DNA of 64,000 nucleotides from Cristatella mucedo (lineage: Eukaryota > Bryozoa > Phylactolaemata > Cristatellidae), in NCBI GenBank assembly GCA_009760855.2, contig WPIO01000035.1, positions 2,350,001 through 2,414,000 on the forward strand, given 5' to 3'. Position numbers and translations under genes: made by a program. Each line of letters opens with the position of its first letter. Position 1 is the stretch's first letter. Shown one piece after another: positions 1 through 10,275 of this stretch. The notes beneath the pieces are model-generated. The model saw nothing but the letters and a program-made list of their open reading frames with translations, was not told the origin of the DNA and did no database searches.

Positions 1-1060
1 TTATCCAGCTAAATGTAAGCAGACTTTAAAGCAGTCTAGTAAAGCAGTGTTTGTCGACTAGAGAAACCTCACTCAGAAACAAAACACTCAAATCGTGTGC
101 GGATGCTTCAGAAGAAATTATGTCCGAACATATTTAGGGTTATGTTTACTAATTTCTTGTTCATGCTTGAGTTTCGCATCAGTAGTAAATGATTTTATTG
201 TCGTTCAATTTGAGAAGGTTTGATGTCATCCAGGAGCAAATATCAGCAATACGTGCAGTAGGGGAATTAAGAGAAGTCGACGAGCTGGAGGGATTGGAGG
301 AATCAAAGCACAGTCACATGTGTGCCAAAGGCGTAAAATTAAAGCCTAGCTTCTGCTTTGCGATCACATCGTTAAAAGGAAGAGTGCGAAGAAGTAGACC
401 AAGCGAAGAGCCTGGGGATGCCCCGTATTGGAGAGGCTCTTAAGATTACTGCTGCTCGGCGACGTTAATGTTCGGGAGTTTCCCACTGACATATGACCTT
501 AACCACTAAAATGCAGTGCCAGTGATGCCCAGGCAAGATGAGAGGCACTCAAAATTGACTCGGTGCTCAATCACATCAAGCGTCGCCTAGAAACCGAGCA
601 AAACAATGAGAGAGAGAGAGGCTCTACCTAGGTCTGAATTATTGAAAAGGCCGTCACGCATCTGCAGCAATGCTGACTAAGAGGAGTGACTGGCAAAACA
701 AACCTGGTTGAACATACTTTCTTACTTGCTAGAATTCGGGTTTTGATAAAAGAATTTAGCTGGTATGCCAGTATTCTTTATACTGTCTATATGAGAGGCA
801 GTAGGAAGAGTGGGCGGAAGTTGCTCAAGTTCTCCAGGCCTCGAGTTGCCTTCTTAATGAGTTACCTAGCAACAGCCTTTTTTGAAAGGACAAGACCCCT
901 GGCTTAGGACAAATCTATGAAGAGAGATTTTTTGCAGGACTTAGCATCGCAGAAGGAGAGGTAATTGTACTATGTAAAGCAATGTAATGTGATATATCTC
1001 TGTAACTCTGAAAAGGTATTATAACTAAGTGGTTACTTATCAAAACGGCTTATTTTTTTA
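1..1060. other. Left flank, nothing recognised
   Basis: A/T-rich sequence with two short open frames (189-443 and 686-907, plus) that lack any motif. No feature called. Confidence 0.4.
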
Positions 1061-2580
1061 TAGAGCAATGAAAGCCGAAGTGGCTTTCGGTGAGCATTCG
1101 GTGGCCAACAGACGTCGCTCGTGCAGCAAAGAGAAAGAAAGGGATAGCTGAGTCAGGAGGACAGTGGCTGAAGTGAGTAGCGTGGAAGAGGCCACTCAAA
1201 TGCGGCTAGTAAGAATGTGCCACTTTTGGCAGTAGGGGAAGAGATGTCGTTTTGTAAGAATTGAGGTCTAGGGTTCTACATTATAGGACCTGCCGTGCCA
1301 AAGACTGTCACCAACGGCCTTTAAGGATAGAAATGAAGCAGCTAATTTATTTTCCGTAGCGGACCGAGGAGCCTGAAACCAGTGCAGCATTTCTACTAGC
1401 AATGAAGGAGCGAAGCCATGTGCACGCCTTATCGGTCAGAGTAACAATTTTATTCTTCATCAGTTGATCAACTTGGAATCATCGCAGCTCCATTAGCAAA
1501 CGAGATACATAGCTGAACATCTGGGGTTTTTAGAATAGCTTTGCATCCACGTTCATCGCAAGCTGCTCAGGTGCTGAATTTGGCTTTTTCGGTAGCTCTG
1601 CCAAAACTGGATTTGCAGAAGTCCCACCAAAACGAAACCAGAGAAGCTTATAAGATGTTAGCAATCAGCCACGGCAGAGATTCATTAGTATTGAATGGGG
1701 GTTGAATTTGATTGCTAGCTTTGGAAATGATCTTCTTAGTGAAGCTTTTAAACCTTAAGCAGCTGCGAAATATAGTATCCACATTCGGATGTGGTAATTT
1801 GGAGCACTACAGCACCACCTTTTATACGAGCTAGGTTTTCAAGTCCAATTGCGTGCTTAGAGTTGCATGTGAGTTAGATTCTGGTGCTATCATAACTTAG
1901 GTAAAAGAAATTTGCCAATGAGAGAGAATCGGTCAAATGCCTGCTGGAAAGCATTTAGTTTATTGGTCTCGTGAGCAGATTCAGGTGGCTTAACAATAAC
2001 AATGCACTTGATAAAGCACCCTCAGAGATCTCAATCTCTCTCTAGGCGCTTTACATTTGCTGCAAAGGGCTAAAATAACAAATGCAACTAAAATCATCAG
2101 AATACAAGCGTAGCATATCCCATGGGCCTGAATCGTCTTACTCAGCGGATTTTTATAAATAGAGAGCAGTATAGTACCGCAGATGGACCCTTAAGGAACT
2201 CCACAGGTGACTGATCTGTTGTATGAGATGCGACTACCACGTGAGACTCATTAAACATTATCAGACAAGTCTGATTAAAACCGCACAAGTGATTTGTCTG
2301 TCAGACCAATTTTTGTTCTTAATCATTCAATTAGGATACCGTGATCAATAGTTTCAAGCAAAGCCTGATTGACCATGTTGGACAAGAGCAGTAGCATTAC
2401 CTTTATCCTTGCTGCTGAAGGTGTCCTTTGTCAAACTGAAGAGAGCAATTTCAGCGGATTACTGTCTCTTAAATTGTAACCGAAACTTTTCTGACGATGT
2501 TACTTTATTCTCAATATGCTCTACCATCTGCGTAACGACAATTGTTTCGAGGACCGTGGACAAAGAAAAGAAGAGAGACA
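1060..2580 (-). mobile_element. LINE RT remnant, family 1, with nested LINE-tail insertion
   Basis: The stretch matches 48840-50600 in order and orientation, for example 'ggacctgc', 'gcctgaa(a/c)', 'actccacaggtgact' and 'ccaatttttgttct' segments and the region at 2340-2575. Read on the minus strand it is a reverse transcriptase broken by stops and frameshifts. About 1993-2080 has no counterpart in the other copy and is a LINE-type 3' end. Confidence 0.65.
1993..2080 (-). mobile_element. LINE 3' tail nested in older LINE copy
   Basis: Reverse copy of the tail hairpin (TTGATAAAGC, CTCAGAGA, TCTCTCTAGGCGCTTTAC, TTTGCTGCAAAGGG). It interrupts the family-1 copy between 'cagattcaggtggctta' and 'acaaatgcaact'. 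Confidence 0.7.
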
Positions 2581-2649
2581 GAGATCTCATATGCCTACCC
2601 ACAAGGCCCACCATGGCTTGACTGCATCATATCAAGCTGAACTGCGAAA

Positions 2650-2980
2650 CCAGATTTCAGCCTCCCCGTGTCCTCGTGTCCTCTAAAGGCAATAAATTAC
2701 CTGCTCCATTCCACCGCTTAAAGACCGTTAGCGGCAGAAGCTTTTCCTCTGCAGGTCCTAGATTGCGGAACTCACATCAACAATTCTTAGGCAACGATAT
2801 CTACTCTCCTGCCGCCGTCTATGGTGCATTCTTTTCAGCCATCCTGAGCTGCTATTTCCATGTTACTCACTGCCTCAACTGCTCTCCTGACTTAGCGATG
2901 CTTCTCACTTTCTCTGTATTGCCTGAGAATAAGTCTGTTGGCTTCCAAATGCATACGGGCAGCCGCTGAGGCTTTGAGTG
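2650..2980 (+). pseudogene. Possible LINE ORF2 C-terminal remnant
   Basis: The plus frame contains L-K-T-V-S-G-R-S-F-S-S-A-G-P-R-L-R-N-S, resembling the G-x-R-S-F-S-x-A-x-P-R-L-W-N-S-L-P block at the end of many LINE reverse transcriptases. The rest is decayed. Confidence 0.45.
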
Positions 2981-3149
2981 AGCTATTAAAATCTCCTGCG
3001 TAACATCCACGTAGTCTTTATGGAGTTACAAACGGAGAGACATTACATTACAGTACATAACTTTAAGGACCTCTGGATAAAATCTATGCTGTAACATATC
3101 GGTTAAACGATGGACGGTTTTGAAAGACATTGGAAGCATGATATTACTC

Positions 3150-3262
3150 ATCATTCAATTGCATTTCCCTTTGCAGCAAATGTAAAGCGCCTAGAAAGAG
3201 ATTGAGTTCTCTGAGGGTGATTTATCAAGTGCATTATTATTATTATTATTATTGTTATTACT
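3150..3262 (+). mobile_element. LINE 3' tail with ATT repeats
   Basis: TTTGCAGCAAATGTAAAGCG, CCTAGAAAGAGATTGAGTTC and TCTGAGGG in order, ending in (ATT)n. The hairpin arms are AAAGCGCC and, mutated here, GGTGATTT. Confidence 0.8.
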
Positions 3263-3439
3263 ATGGAACAACCTTTTATTCAGAAAAGCGTTAAAAAAAT
3301 TAAGTTTTGTGTGGATAAGCTTTTCCACTAATGAAGAGCTGGGAAGGGTGACATTTGGTCTTTAAGAGACAAAATATTTTTATAATTATTTAATTAAGGT
3401 ACCCGCTTTGCATACAGAAACTTTGGGAAGTTTTTAAGA

Positions 3440-4215
3440 TGTCAAATGTTTCGACTAAGCACTCTCTTTAGTCTTCTGAGCGAAATATCTTTGTTCCAAT
3501 CTCAAATGCCCTCTCACGACATTAAGCACATCAGTTGCACAGTCAAGTCTGCCAACTTATACCTATGCAATGTTGCAAGATTGTTAACTTACTTAGAGAG
3601 GGCCGCTGCAACCAAGTCAGTCCTAGAATTTCGACATCAAGACTGGACTTGGATCTTGGCACAGGCATAAGATTTGTTCTCTTCCTGATGCAGGTTGAGC
3701 ATGTACTACCTTGTTTTCAGCAATTGGTGTGATTGCAATAATGGCTCTTCGGTAGCAAAATGAATGAGGCTGTTTAATGAGCTATTGTTTCCCTTATTCT
3801 TGAAATCACTACTTGCAGCTCTAACTAGGCTTGCTTTTGCTTCAAAACTCGGCAGGTAAGCTTATCTATCGTAATCGTCGCAAGTGCTACAGTACACCAC
3901 TGCTCACAAATCAGTGTGAGCCATCCGTCAAGTACCGTGTCGACTTAAAATTGACGTACTTACTTGTAGGTCCGTCCGTTGTCGTGCTCCGCCTAATGTG
4001 TACGAATACGAGTCATCTATACATTACTACTTTCGTTACAACACCAGCTCTTTAGACTGTGGTAGATACCTGAATGGTTTTACCCCATCTAACTTCAAAT
4101 CTCAATGAGACTTTCGTACCTTCGGTCATTGTGCTCTCAACGCTGAGAACTCACTGCCGCCCGACACCACCATGTCGTCTCCTGATTTGAGGGAGCTCAA
4201 GAGGAAGCAGACTTA
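3440..4215 (+). pseudogene. LINE reverse-transcriptase remnant (C-terminal part)
   Basis: Pieces of the RT end occur in order: D-I-K-H-I-S-C-T-V-K-S-A-N-L-Y-L-C-N-V-A-R, then Q-N-S-A-G-K-L-I, T-P-L-L and V-K-Y-R-V-D-L-K-L, then F-G-H-C-A-L-N-A-E-N-S-L-P and S-S-P-D-L-R-E-L-K-R. These match the blocks V-K-S-x-x-x-x-L-x-N-I-A, L-P-V-K-x-R-I-x-F-K and A-x-x-x-W-N-S-L-P of CR1/L2/Rex-like elements. Frameshifted and dead. Confidence 0.65.
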
Positions 4216-4219
4216 ATCT

Positions 4220-5160
4220 GCTCCTCAGCCCTTTCTGCGTTTGAGAGAATGATGCTCTGTGAGTTTGTGAGTAAAGCTTTATTTAGACGGCGAGTATTGC
4301 TCTTATTTTACTCGACTCCTACTACGGTCTTCCAGTTTGTAGGATTCTCTTACGTCAGTCTTGTTTCAAATCTGGCTTCCAAGTCGCTCCGCCCAATGAG
4401 CGTTTATAGGGTAGCTGCAGCATTTCCCTACGCCCAGGCTTTGCTAATGCAATTACTGATATTATGAGACCTGGTCGCTATATCGTTTATTGTTTGCCGC
4501 TTCAAAATCTGATTCTTGAATTCCGACCTCAGCGTGCCCCGTAAAAATGGACTCGCCAGGAACGCATCAACTATTTCGCTGGTCAACTCGCTGCCATTCT
4601 CTGCTAGGCAACACAGTAGGTGTGGCCTGGAGGGCGATCGGTCAGTGGCTAAGTCATAGCTTGAAAAAGGAGAACAGGTTTTTGGCTCCTGAGTCTTCGC
4701 CAAGTCTTACACTAAGTGTGGACCACCTCCAGGGTCTTGGTGACGTATACACCGAAGGCTCGAGTTGATAGGAAGCAAGACTCAGCGTCTAAACCAGGCT
4801 TCACGTAAGTGTGCACTTAGAGGACAATGGCAAAAGCAGTATGCCTGATATAGCGTCCTAATGAACTTTTTTGAATGTTTTTTCCATTTGATCTTAGATT
4901 TCGTACCTGTGCATGAATCAGTGCGTGCTAGTCACTAGTAGTCCCACTCACTAGCGACCAGGAGTGCCTTCTTGGGTACTTTTTTACGTTGTAGCCTAAT
5001 TATGACCCGACGTGGTTGTCAATAACTCTTGGCTACTGCTTCTCTAGCACCGCTCGCAAAGCACCTGAATGGCGATTTGGTTATCGTAAGATGATATAGG
5101 GAAGATAGCATCACTATAGTCATTGCTGATATCCTTTACTTTGCTGATATCTGATACTCT
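4220..5160. other. Unannotated stretch
   Basis: Short open frames on both strands without motifs; nothing recognised. Confidence 0.4.
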
Positions 5161-5164
5161 CAAT

Positions 5165-5262
5165 CCACGATCCAAGGCCTAGGGTCGAGCCCTGAAGTAG
5201 ACAACCCTTTATTTCCCGCTGCAAGCGGCGTGATAGCTAAAGAGGCTTTTCTGCCGCTATGG
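5165..5262 (+). mobile_element. SINE-2 fragment
   Basis: GGTCGAGCCCTGAAG (B-box-like) followed by CCGCTGCAAGCGGCGTGATAGC and AGAGGCTTTTCTGCCGCTATGG, the body of the second tRNA-derived SINE family seen complete at 41988-42150. Confidence 0.6.
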
Positions 5263-5327
5263 GAATGAGCCCTTTCAATCAGCAAACCCTTGCTTTTACG
5301 CCACTCTGTCTGGGCCTGGTGGTAACT

Positions 5328-5437
<110 letters not shown>

Positions 5438-5439
5438 AT

Positions 5440-5958
5440 AACCCAGGTCGTGGGTTTGAGTCCACGGCAATTCCTTATTACTGCAGGAAGCGGAAGTCAT
5501 TGCCGCTATGGCCCGGTTCTACGCTTCTGTCCGATATTTAAACGAGGCGACGGAGTCAGGTAGCCGGCACTTTTTTTACGCTCAATGAAAACGCCGAGTG
5601 CCGTGGGTTGATAGAGCGGTCTCCGACCGGTTCCGCTTGTTTTGTTGCTCTAGTGAAACGTCATGAGGAACGTTGCCAATCAGCAACGTCTCAGCCGTAA
5701 ATCGCACAGCGGCGCCTTTAAAGCAGCAAAGACGTTCGTCTTAGACATTCCCTACATAATGGCGACTTAGAAACTAATATTTCACAAAACAGTTCTCGGT
5801 TGCATCGCATCTCGAGTGAGGTGACTGTCAACCCAGCTAGTCGGCAGCATGACAAAAACGTGCCACCATTACTGCAAGTTGCCACTAAGAGGTCAACGTA
5901 TAATGTTTGACTCGTCGTTCCGACTTCGCTACGTCAGCGCCGCCGAAAGACGCCGACG
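5440..5958. other. Downstream flank of gene A with SINE-2 fragment
   Basis: The first about 75 bases (5440-5512) match the second SINE family in plus orientation (GGTCGTGGGTTTGAGTCC, then a GCAGG..GCCGCTATGG hairpin). The rest should be gene A 3' UTR and flank. A reverse AATAAA exists only inside another SINE copy (plus TTTATT at 5208-5213), so no poly(A) site is assigned. Confidence 0.4.
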
Positions 5959-6363
5959 TCACTCGTCCGAGCTGTCGGCCGGCGACGGCAGCCCGGGGAG
6001 CTGGAATGCTTGCGAGTCAGGGTCGAGGACATACGACGGCGGCAGCGGCGGCGGCCGTCGGTCGTCGGTTTCCGTCTCTGTGGTGTCCTGATAGCGGGCG
6101 TTCCATTTCACTTCATACTGTCGCCTCCTGCTTTTCTTGTCGCCACGTTCGTGTTTACTCGGGTCGGAGGCGTTTGCAGACAGAGACGCCTTAACGAAGG
6201 GTGCGCCAGCTGCTGCCAGCTCGGCCGAATCGGCGGCGGCGGCGGTTGGCGAGTGTGGCAAGCTTTTGCCTCGTCGAAGTGGCTTTGCCGCCGACTCCGA
6301 CAATCGGCCGGCCAAGGACTCGTCGCCGACCGCTGCGTCCGGCTGCTCTGGCGCCGCGGCTGC

Positions 6364-6423
<60 letters not shown>

Positions 6424-6766
6424 CTCCTCCTCGCATATTTCGAGAAGGTCGCCGCTGCTGAACCCCTGGTAGTCGTCATTGGCGTCCACTTCGACCTCCA
6501 TGTCCGTGGGCTGGGAGCTGTCCCCTTCCTTTTCGGTGCGTTTACGCTGGACGGAACTCTTCGTCTTTTCTCTTTTATGAATAGAAGCTTGCGGCGCAGA
6601 CGACAGGTTGCCGCGCTTGTCTATGACCAGCACGGCCGGCTGGAGTTGAGCAGCGTGGTGCGCCGAACGCCGAACGTCGAAGCCACCACCGGCGGCGGTG
6701 GCTACACCGCGGCGGAGGCAGCAGTGCCGCTTCAGCGCTGCAGTCCACCCGCGAAGCCTACCGTTC
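5959..6766 (-). CDS. Gene A last exon: cytoplasmic tail with poly-Ala and PPxY
   Basis: The exon follows a strong TTTTACTTTCAG acceptor and is entered in phase 2 (AG|G, Arg). It codes for about 268 residues. In order: a basic stretch with Cys-Cys and Arg-Arg next to the membrane, a Lys/Arg-rich patch (K-R-E-K-T-K, R-K-R), an acidic segment, 23 alanines encoded largely by an uninterrupted (GCA)18 run (plus-strand TGC codons at 6367-6420), more Ala/Ser-rich sequence, a basic K-K-S-R-R-R patch, and P-P-P-L-P-P-S-Y near the C terminus. P-P-S-Y fits the PPxY consensus bound by WW domains. It ends in D-S-S-D-E. No catalytic domain is seen. Ser/Leu and Gln frames over the same repeat are shadows. 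Confidence 0.7.
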
Positions 6767-9562
6767 CTGAAAGTAAAACGCTAACGCGCTATAACCACGC
6801 GCGCGACCACTCGGGGCTATTGTGGAAGTTCAGCAAACCTTGCATGTTTTCTCTCAGCCATCCCGAAGAGAACCTGGAAGCGGCCGGCAGCTAACGGCCA
6901 ACGGCGGACTTCTCCGAGCGTTAGTCTACATGCGGTTATCGATCAAGCTCTGGCTTTTGAGAGGACGCGCCTCTTAATTTTCTATTCGGCAGAGGTTACT
7001 TTACGCTGCGCGAGCTCCCTTCTTCGAAAGAAAAAGTGCTCGCTCACCGAGTGGCTTGCAATCAACGAAGAAAAGAGATGAGCAATGTGCATCGACTGAA
7101 TTTCGCTTAAGCTGCTGCCCGACTATCCGACTGCCTGTCGTCAGTAGCCGCGCTCCGCGACTAGTAATATCGGTAACTGATTGGGCTTCGTGCGTTCCAG
7201 AGTGTACCTGGATGTCCTACCGTCTGCAGTGGCAACTTAAGAGCTACTCACTATGCCAGCTGGCCGCAGAAGCTCGCTAAGTAAAATCGCTGCTGTCGTG
7301 AAGCTACGCTAACCACGAGTCCATCCGCTCGTCAGCACCAATAAGCCAGACGTGTACCTGTATCTGAGCCTACACTGGATAGGGCGCTGGCGCTTCACGA
7401 TCAAGGTCTAGGGTATAAGTATTGACACAGGTAATCTTTTATTTCCAGCTGCAATTTGAGTTATTGAGGCTAATTTTCTTCTGCCAAAAAGTGAAAATAA
7501 ATCTGTTGAGTTAGCTACTCTTTATCTTTACCATCTCCTATGACAACGGTGCAGCTTTTGAAAGGAACTCGGTCGGCTAGAATAGCAGTGCTGAGCTAGG
7601 CAACGCAAGGTCTAAGAAGCTGCTAGTTTGAGAATACAATGTAGTTTTCTGTAAAACAAAATGAGGCACTTTTTTGAGCTTTACTCGCCTCTTTTTTGCA
7701 CTGTGTGGTTTCCTTATTGATTGAATTTAAAAGACTTCGAGTACAAAGTTACTGTTCTCATAGCCTAATGAATCCAATGACCGAGTAAATCTTTAACCGA
7801 TTCAGGAAGACACTAAAGATGGCAGGCATCAGGGAACTGGCAGTGTATGACGACAGGATAGGATTATCCGCAGCAGCAGGAGAAAAGACGCCGTTGCTGC
7901 TCGAGACGAACTGCAAAAGTTAGTCCCACAGTCGATGGTCTGCATAAAAATGCTTCCACACAGTCTACTATTGAAAGACAGACGGCTACTTTGAGGTCGT
8001 GAGACGAACTGGCGGGTCAATGACCCTAAAGCTGCACCTGCAACTCGGCTATTAAGTGTGAAGAATCGTGAAGGGCCTAGCTGTGCAGGACCTTGCCCTC
8101 AGATTAAGATGTTGCCTCGGTTGGGGTAATCAACGAAGAGCTACCGGCAGTAATGGGGAGAAGTGATTAAACACTTCAGTTCACTTCAAACACTTCAGTA
8201 AACACAACAGTTGTAAAGATCAACCTAGCGGCTCACCACAATATTAAATCTAGAGGCTCAGCGGCATGGATTTGCATGGCCATGTGACATACATAGTGTA
8301 GCTTAAAGGGAGCTGGTGAGCAAGGTGGAGCGTGAAGATTGCTCTTCGGCGGTAACATGACGTCATCATTTTGCCAGAGGTGAACCTGGGAGAAACTGAG
8401 ATGAGCAAAGAGCAAACAAGGCAATACTGGCGTACTATTGGTCGAGGCAGCATTTTCACCATGTATAGCCCAAAGAGTAAGGCACTGACGGCCAACAGCG
8501 CATCTGCAACCAAAGGGGACCGTGTAAGGTTCTAGTTGATCAGCAAGATCACCCAAGCGGCAACCGACAATGCTTAGCATCGATAAACTAGACTGAATTC
8601 CGGATGATTAAGAAGAGGGAGAGTAAGAATTTCATCTTTTAAGCGGCCACTGGATAGCCAGCAGCAGCATAGGGAGCTCTCAGCTATGAGCAGCAGGTTC
8701 ACTAAAACAAAAGATAGTGTCGGCTTCTCGCCTGCGGAGGAGGTTAGAATTGTCTTTCCCCAAAATATCTGCAGACCTGTCAGCTTAGCATGTTCGGGAA
8801 CTGCCAAACTCGGGCCTTTGCCATCTAGCCGTACCTTGCCTTTAACAGGAGAGTGACTGTGGCCGAAATTGCTACTACAAAAGCGATACAGCCTGCTATC
8901 AATCCGACGTTCATATTACTGAGGCTGTTGATTTGAGACTCAGGGCCAACGCTTCTGGTAGCAGTAGCTGTCGTAGTGAGCACAGGTATAGCTTTTACCC
9001 ATGCCGTCGTAGTGAGTGCAGGTATTTGAGATCCAGGGTCATCAAGAGCTGCAAATAAATTCATTCGGAGTCTCGTACACTTGCTGACAGCTTCCACAAG
9101 CAATTATTTTGCTCGGCACTCCCACAGTCGCACCATGGTCTCTCTGTCGCAAGACTGTCACACAATAGCGCCACTGGGGTCTTCTTGACTTACCTACACA
9201 ACTCCAACTGATAATGACTGCGTCTCGCTCCCTGCCATCGGTATCCGATGTGCAGTTCTCATAACCAAGTATAACAATAGCTGATGGTAGTTCTCCGTTA
9301 ATTATACAAGATGGCTTTAAATTGCACCTTGGATATTGAAACTGGTAGTAAAACATGCTGTTATTCAATCCATATGTACACTGTGAAACAGCTGAGTTAT
9401 TGCGGGCTTTCTGCTGAATGCAAGTCAAGCCAGCATGTGACACTCTCGTAGCCTGTATGGCATCGATAGAAATAAGCGCACTTCCATCCGTGGAGCACGC
9501 AATGGGTACCTTCTCGATCGATGGATAAATGCATGTGAGCAGTTTTCCTCCACTTGATATAT
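5959..9562 (-). CDS. Gene A: SUEL-like / Thr-rich stalk / TM / tail receptor (5' partial)
   Basis: Predicted join on the minus strand: 9562-9194, 9048-8835, 6766-5959 (463 codons plus stop, first codon split). The order is a diverged SUEL-type lectin-like domain, a short Thr-rich stalk with a repeated I-P-x-L-T-T-T-A unit, one hydrophobic segment, then a tail of about 268 residues. Donors are AG|GTAAGT at 9194/9193 and AG|GTACGG at 8835/8834. Acceptors are TTATAATTTAG, TTATTTGCAG and TTTTACTTTCAG. Phases run 1, 1, 2 and the frame stays open to a TGA at 5961-5959. The build matches genes B and C in this window, which is the main support. The upstream signal-peptide exon was not found; two weak candidate exons are listed separately. 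Inferred to be a type I surface protein; ligand unknown. Confidence 0.72.
6350..6423 (-). repeat. (CAG/CTG)n triplet repeat inside gene A coding sequence
   Basis: Plus-strand TGC repeats without interruption 18 times from 6367 to 6420, flanked by GGC/CGC interruptions. In the gene A frame it reads as 23 alanines between two prolines. Other frames read as poly-Gln, poly-Ser, poly-Leu or poly-Cys and are not used. The repeat is a likely site of length variation. Confidence 0.85.
6767..8834 (-). other. Gene A intron between TM and tail exons
   Basis: A 2068-base intron inferred from the AG|GTACGG donor and the TTTTACTTTCAG acceptor. It contains a degenerate SINE-2-like trace around 7380-7500. 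I see no other gene or repeat that I can name. Confidence 0.6.
8835..9048 (-). CDS. Gene A exon: stalk and transmembrane segment
   Basis: This 214-base exon runs from phase 1 to phase 2. It starts A-L-D-D-P-G and carries two copies of I-P-(A/V)-L-T-T-T-A, a likely O-glycosylated stalk. A segment of about 25 hydrophobic residues (V-G-L-I-A-G-C-I-A-F-V-V to L-L-L) follows, then Lys-Ala-Arg as a stop-transfer end. Reading straight on meets TAG at 8827-8825 after three codons, but the AG|GTACGG donor at 8835/8834 has the same phase-2 split Arg codon as the membrane exons of genes B and C. Splicing to 6766 is therefore preferred. Confidence 0.72.
9194..9562 (-). CDS. Gene A exon: diverged SUEL-type lectin-like domain
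   Basis: This 369-base exon has phase 1 at both ends. Visible landmarks of the SUEL fold are a leading Cys (LLTC), a V-P-I-A-C strand followed by S-A-L-I-S-I, a later C-N-L-K-P-S-C pair where the family has C-x-G-x-x-x-C, and a closing hydrophobic strand I-I-S-W-S-C. The family's Y-G-R motif is absent (I-Q-A-T-R at that place), so sugar binding is doubtful. Three N-glycosylation sequons are present (N-N-S twice, N-C-T). The open frame runs upstream past 9562 to 9749, but the A/T-rich TTATAATTTAG acceptor and the phase match argue that the exon starts at 9562. Confidence 0.68.
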
Positions 9563-10170
9563 CTAAATTATAAATAGTGAAGCAAAATATTTGCCAGGAG
9601 TTGCAACTATTAATGCGTTGCAGTAGTATTTCTATACTCCAGCCACTGTTGGCGGCGAAGCGATTCGAAGCCTCGTTCGCTGTTTGGCGCATGGACATTT
9701 CAAATTTTACCAAAAGTTTTGTAAACAAAAACACGCTCGATCGACGCAAGCCTCGAAAGATGTAACTAAACTACTTCTAATGCGCTAAACTTGTGCACTG
9801 CAGCACCTGGATCACCATTAGCTGGCTTTCGTGCCAGCTGAAAGTAAGATTCTCACTTTTCATGATTTAGCATCGACAGCATTTTCTCTATATTCACTAA
9901 ACACATGCGGCTAAATTCAGTATACGCACAATAGCCAGGAACAGGCCCTTAGGTAGAGCATGGGAGCATGGGAGGTTTGACAGGCGAGCCCCTCCCCCTT
10001 CCCCGATCTTGGGTAAGCCGGACGCTGCAGCTTACGGCCCTTTACTTATCCCTGTTAGCTTGGTGCTTCTTCGCAGTATTGCAGGATTCCTGGCAGGGGT
10101 TGTCAAGCTTTGAAAGCATCTCATTTACCCATCCATGGAATATTGATAGGTTCTTCTGATAACAAACGTA

Positions 10171-10275
10171 TTTCATTTGTATAGCATATTGGAAAAGCGT
10201 AATCTCTATCGGGGCTTTTACATGTGCAGCAGGCCCGAGCTCATGACCTTAGTCGTTAAAGACCTTGCTACCAAT
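10171..10275 (-). mobile_element. Diverged tRNA-SINE
   Basis: CATTTGTATAGC start of the tail, then AATCTCTATC, CCGAGCTCATGACC (reverse B box) and TTAAAGACCTTGC (reverse A-box side). Confidence 0.45.

Noticed and set aside
6010-6894. 294-codon plus ORF with a poly-Cys run over the CAG repeat
   Set aside because: Shadow of the gene A tail exon on the other strand. It lacks splice partners and domain content, while the minus frame fits the gene A phases.
9563-9749. N-terminal extension of the gene A SUEL frame to a start at 9749
   Set aside because: It begins at a non-ATG codon and has no leader. An A/T-rich acceptor ending TTTAG and a phase-1 border lie at 9563/9562, as in the other two genes.
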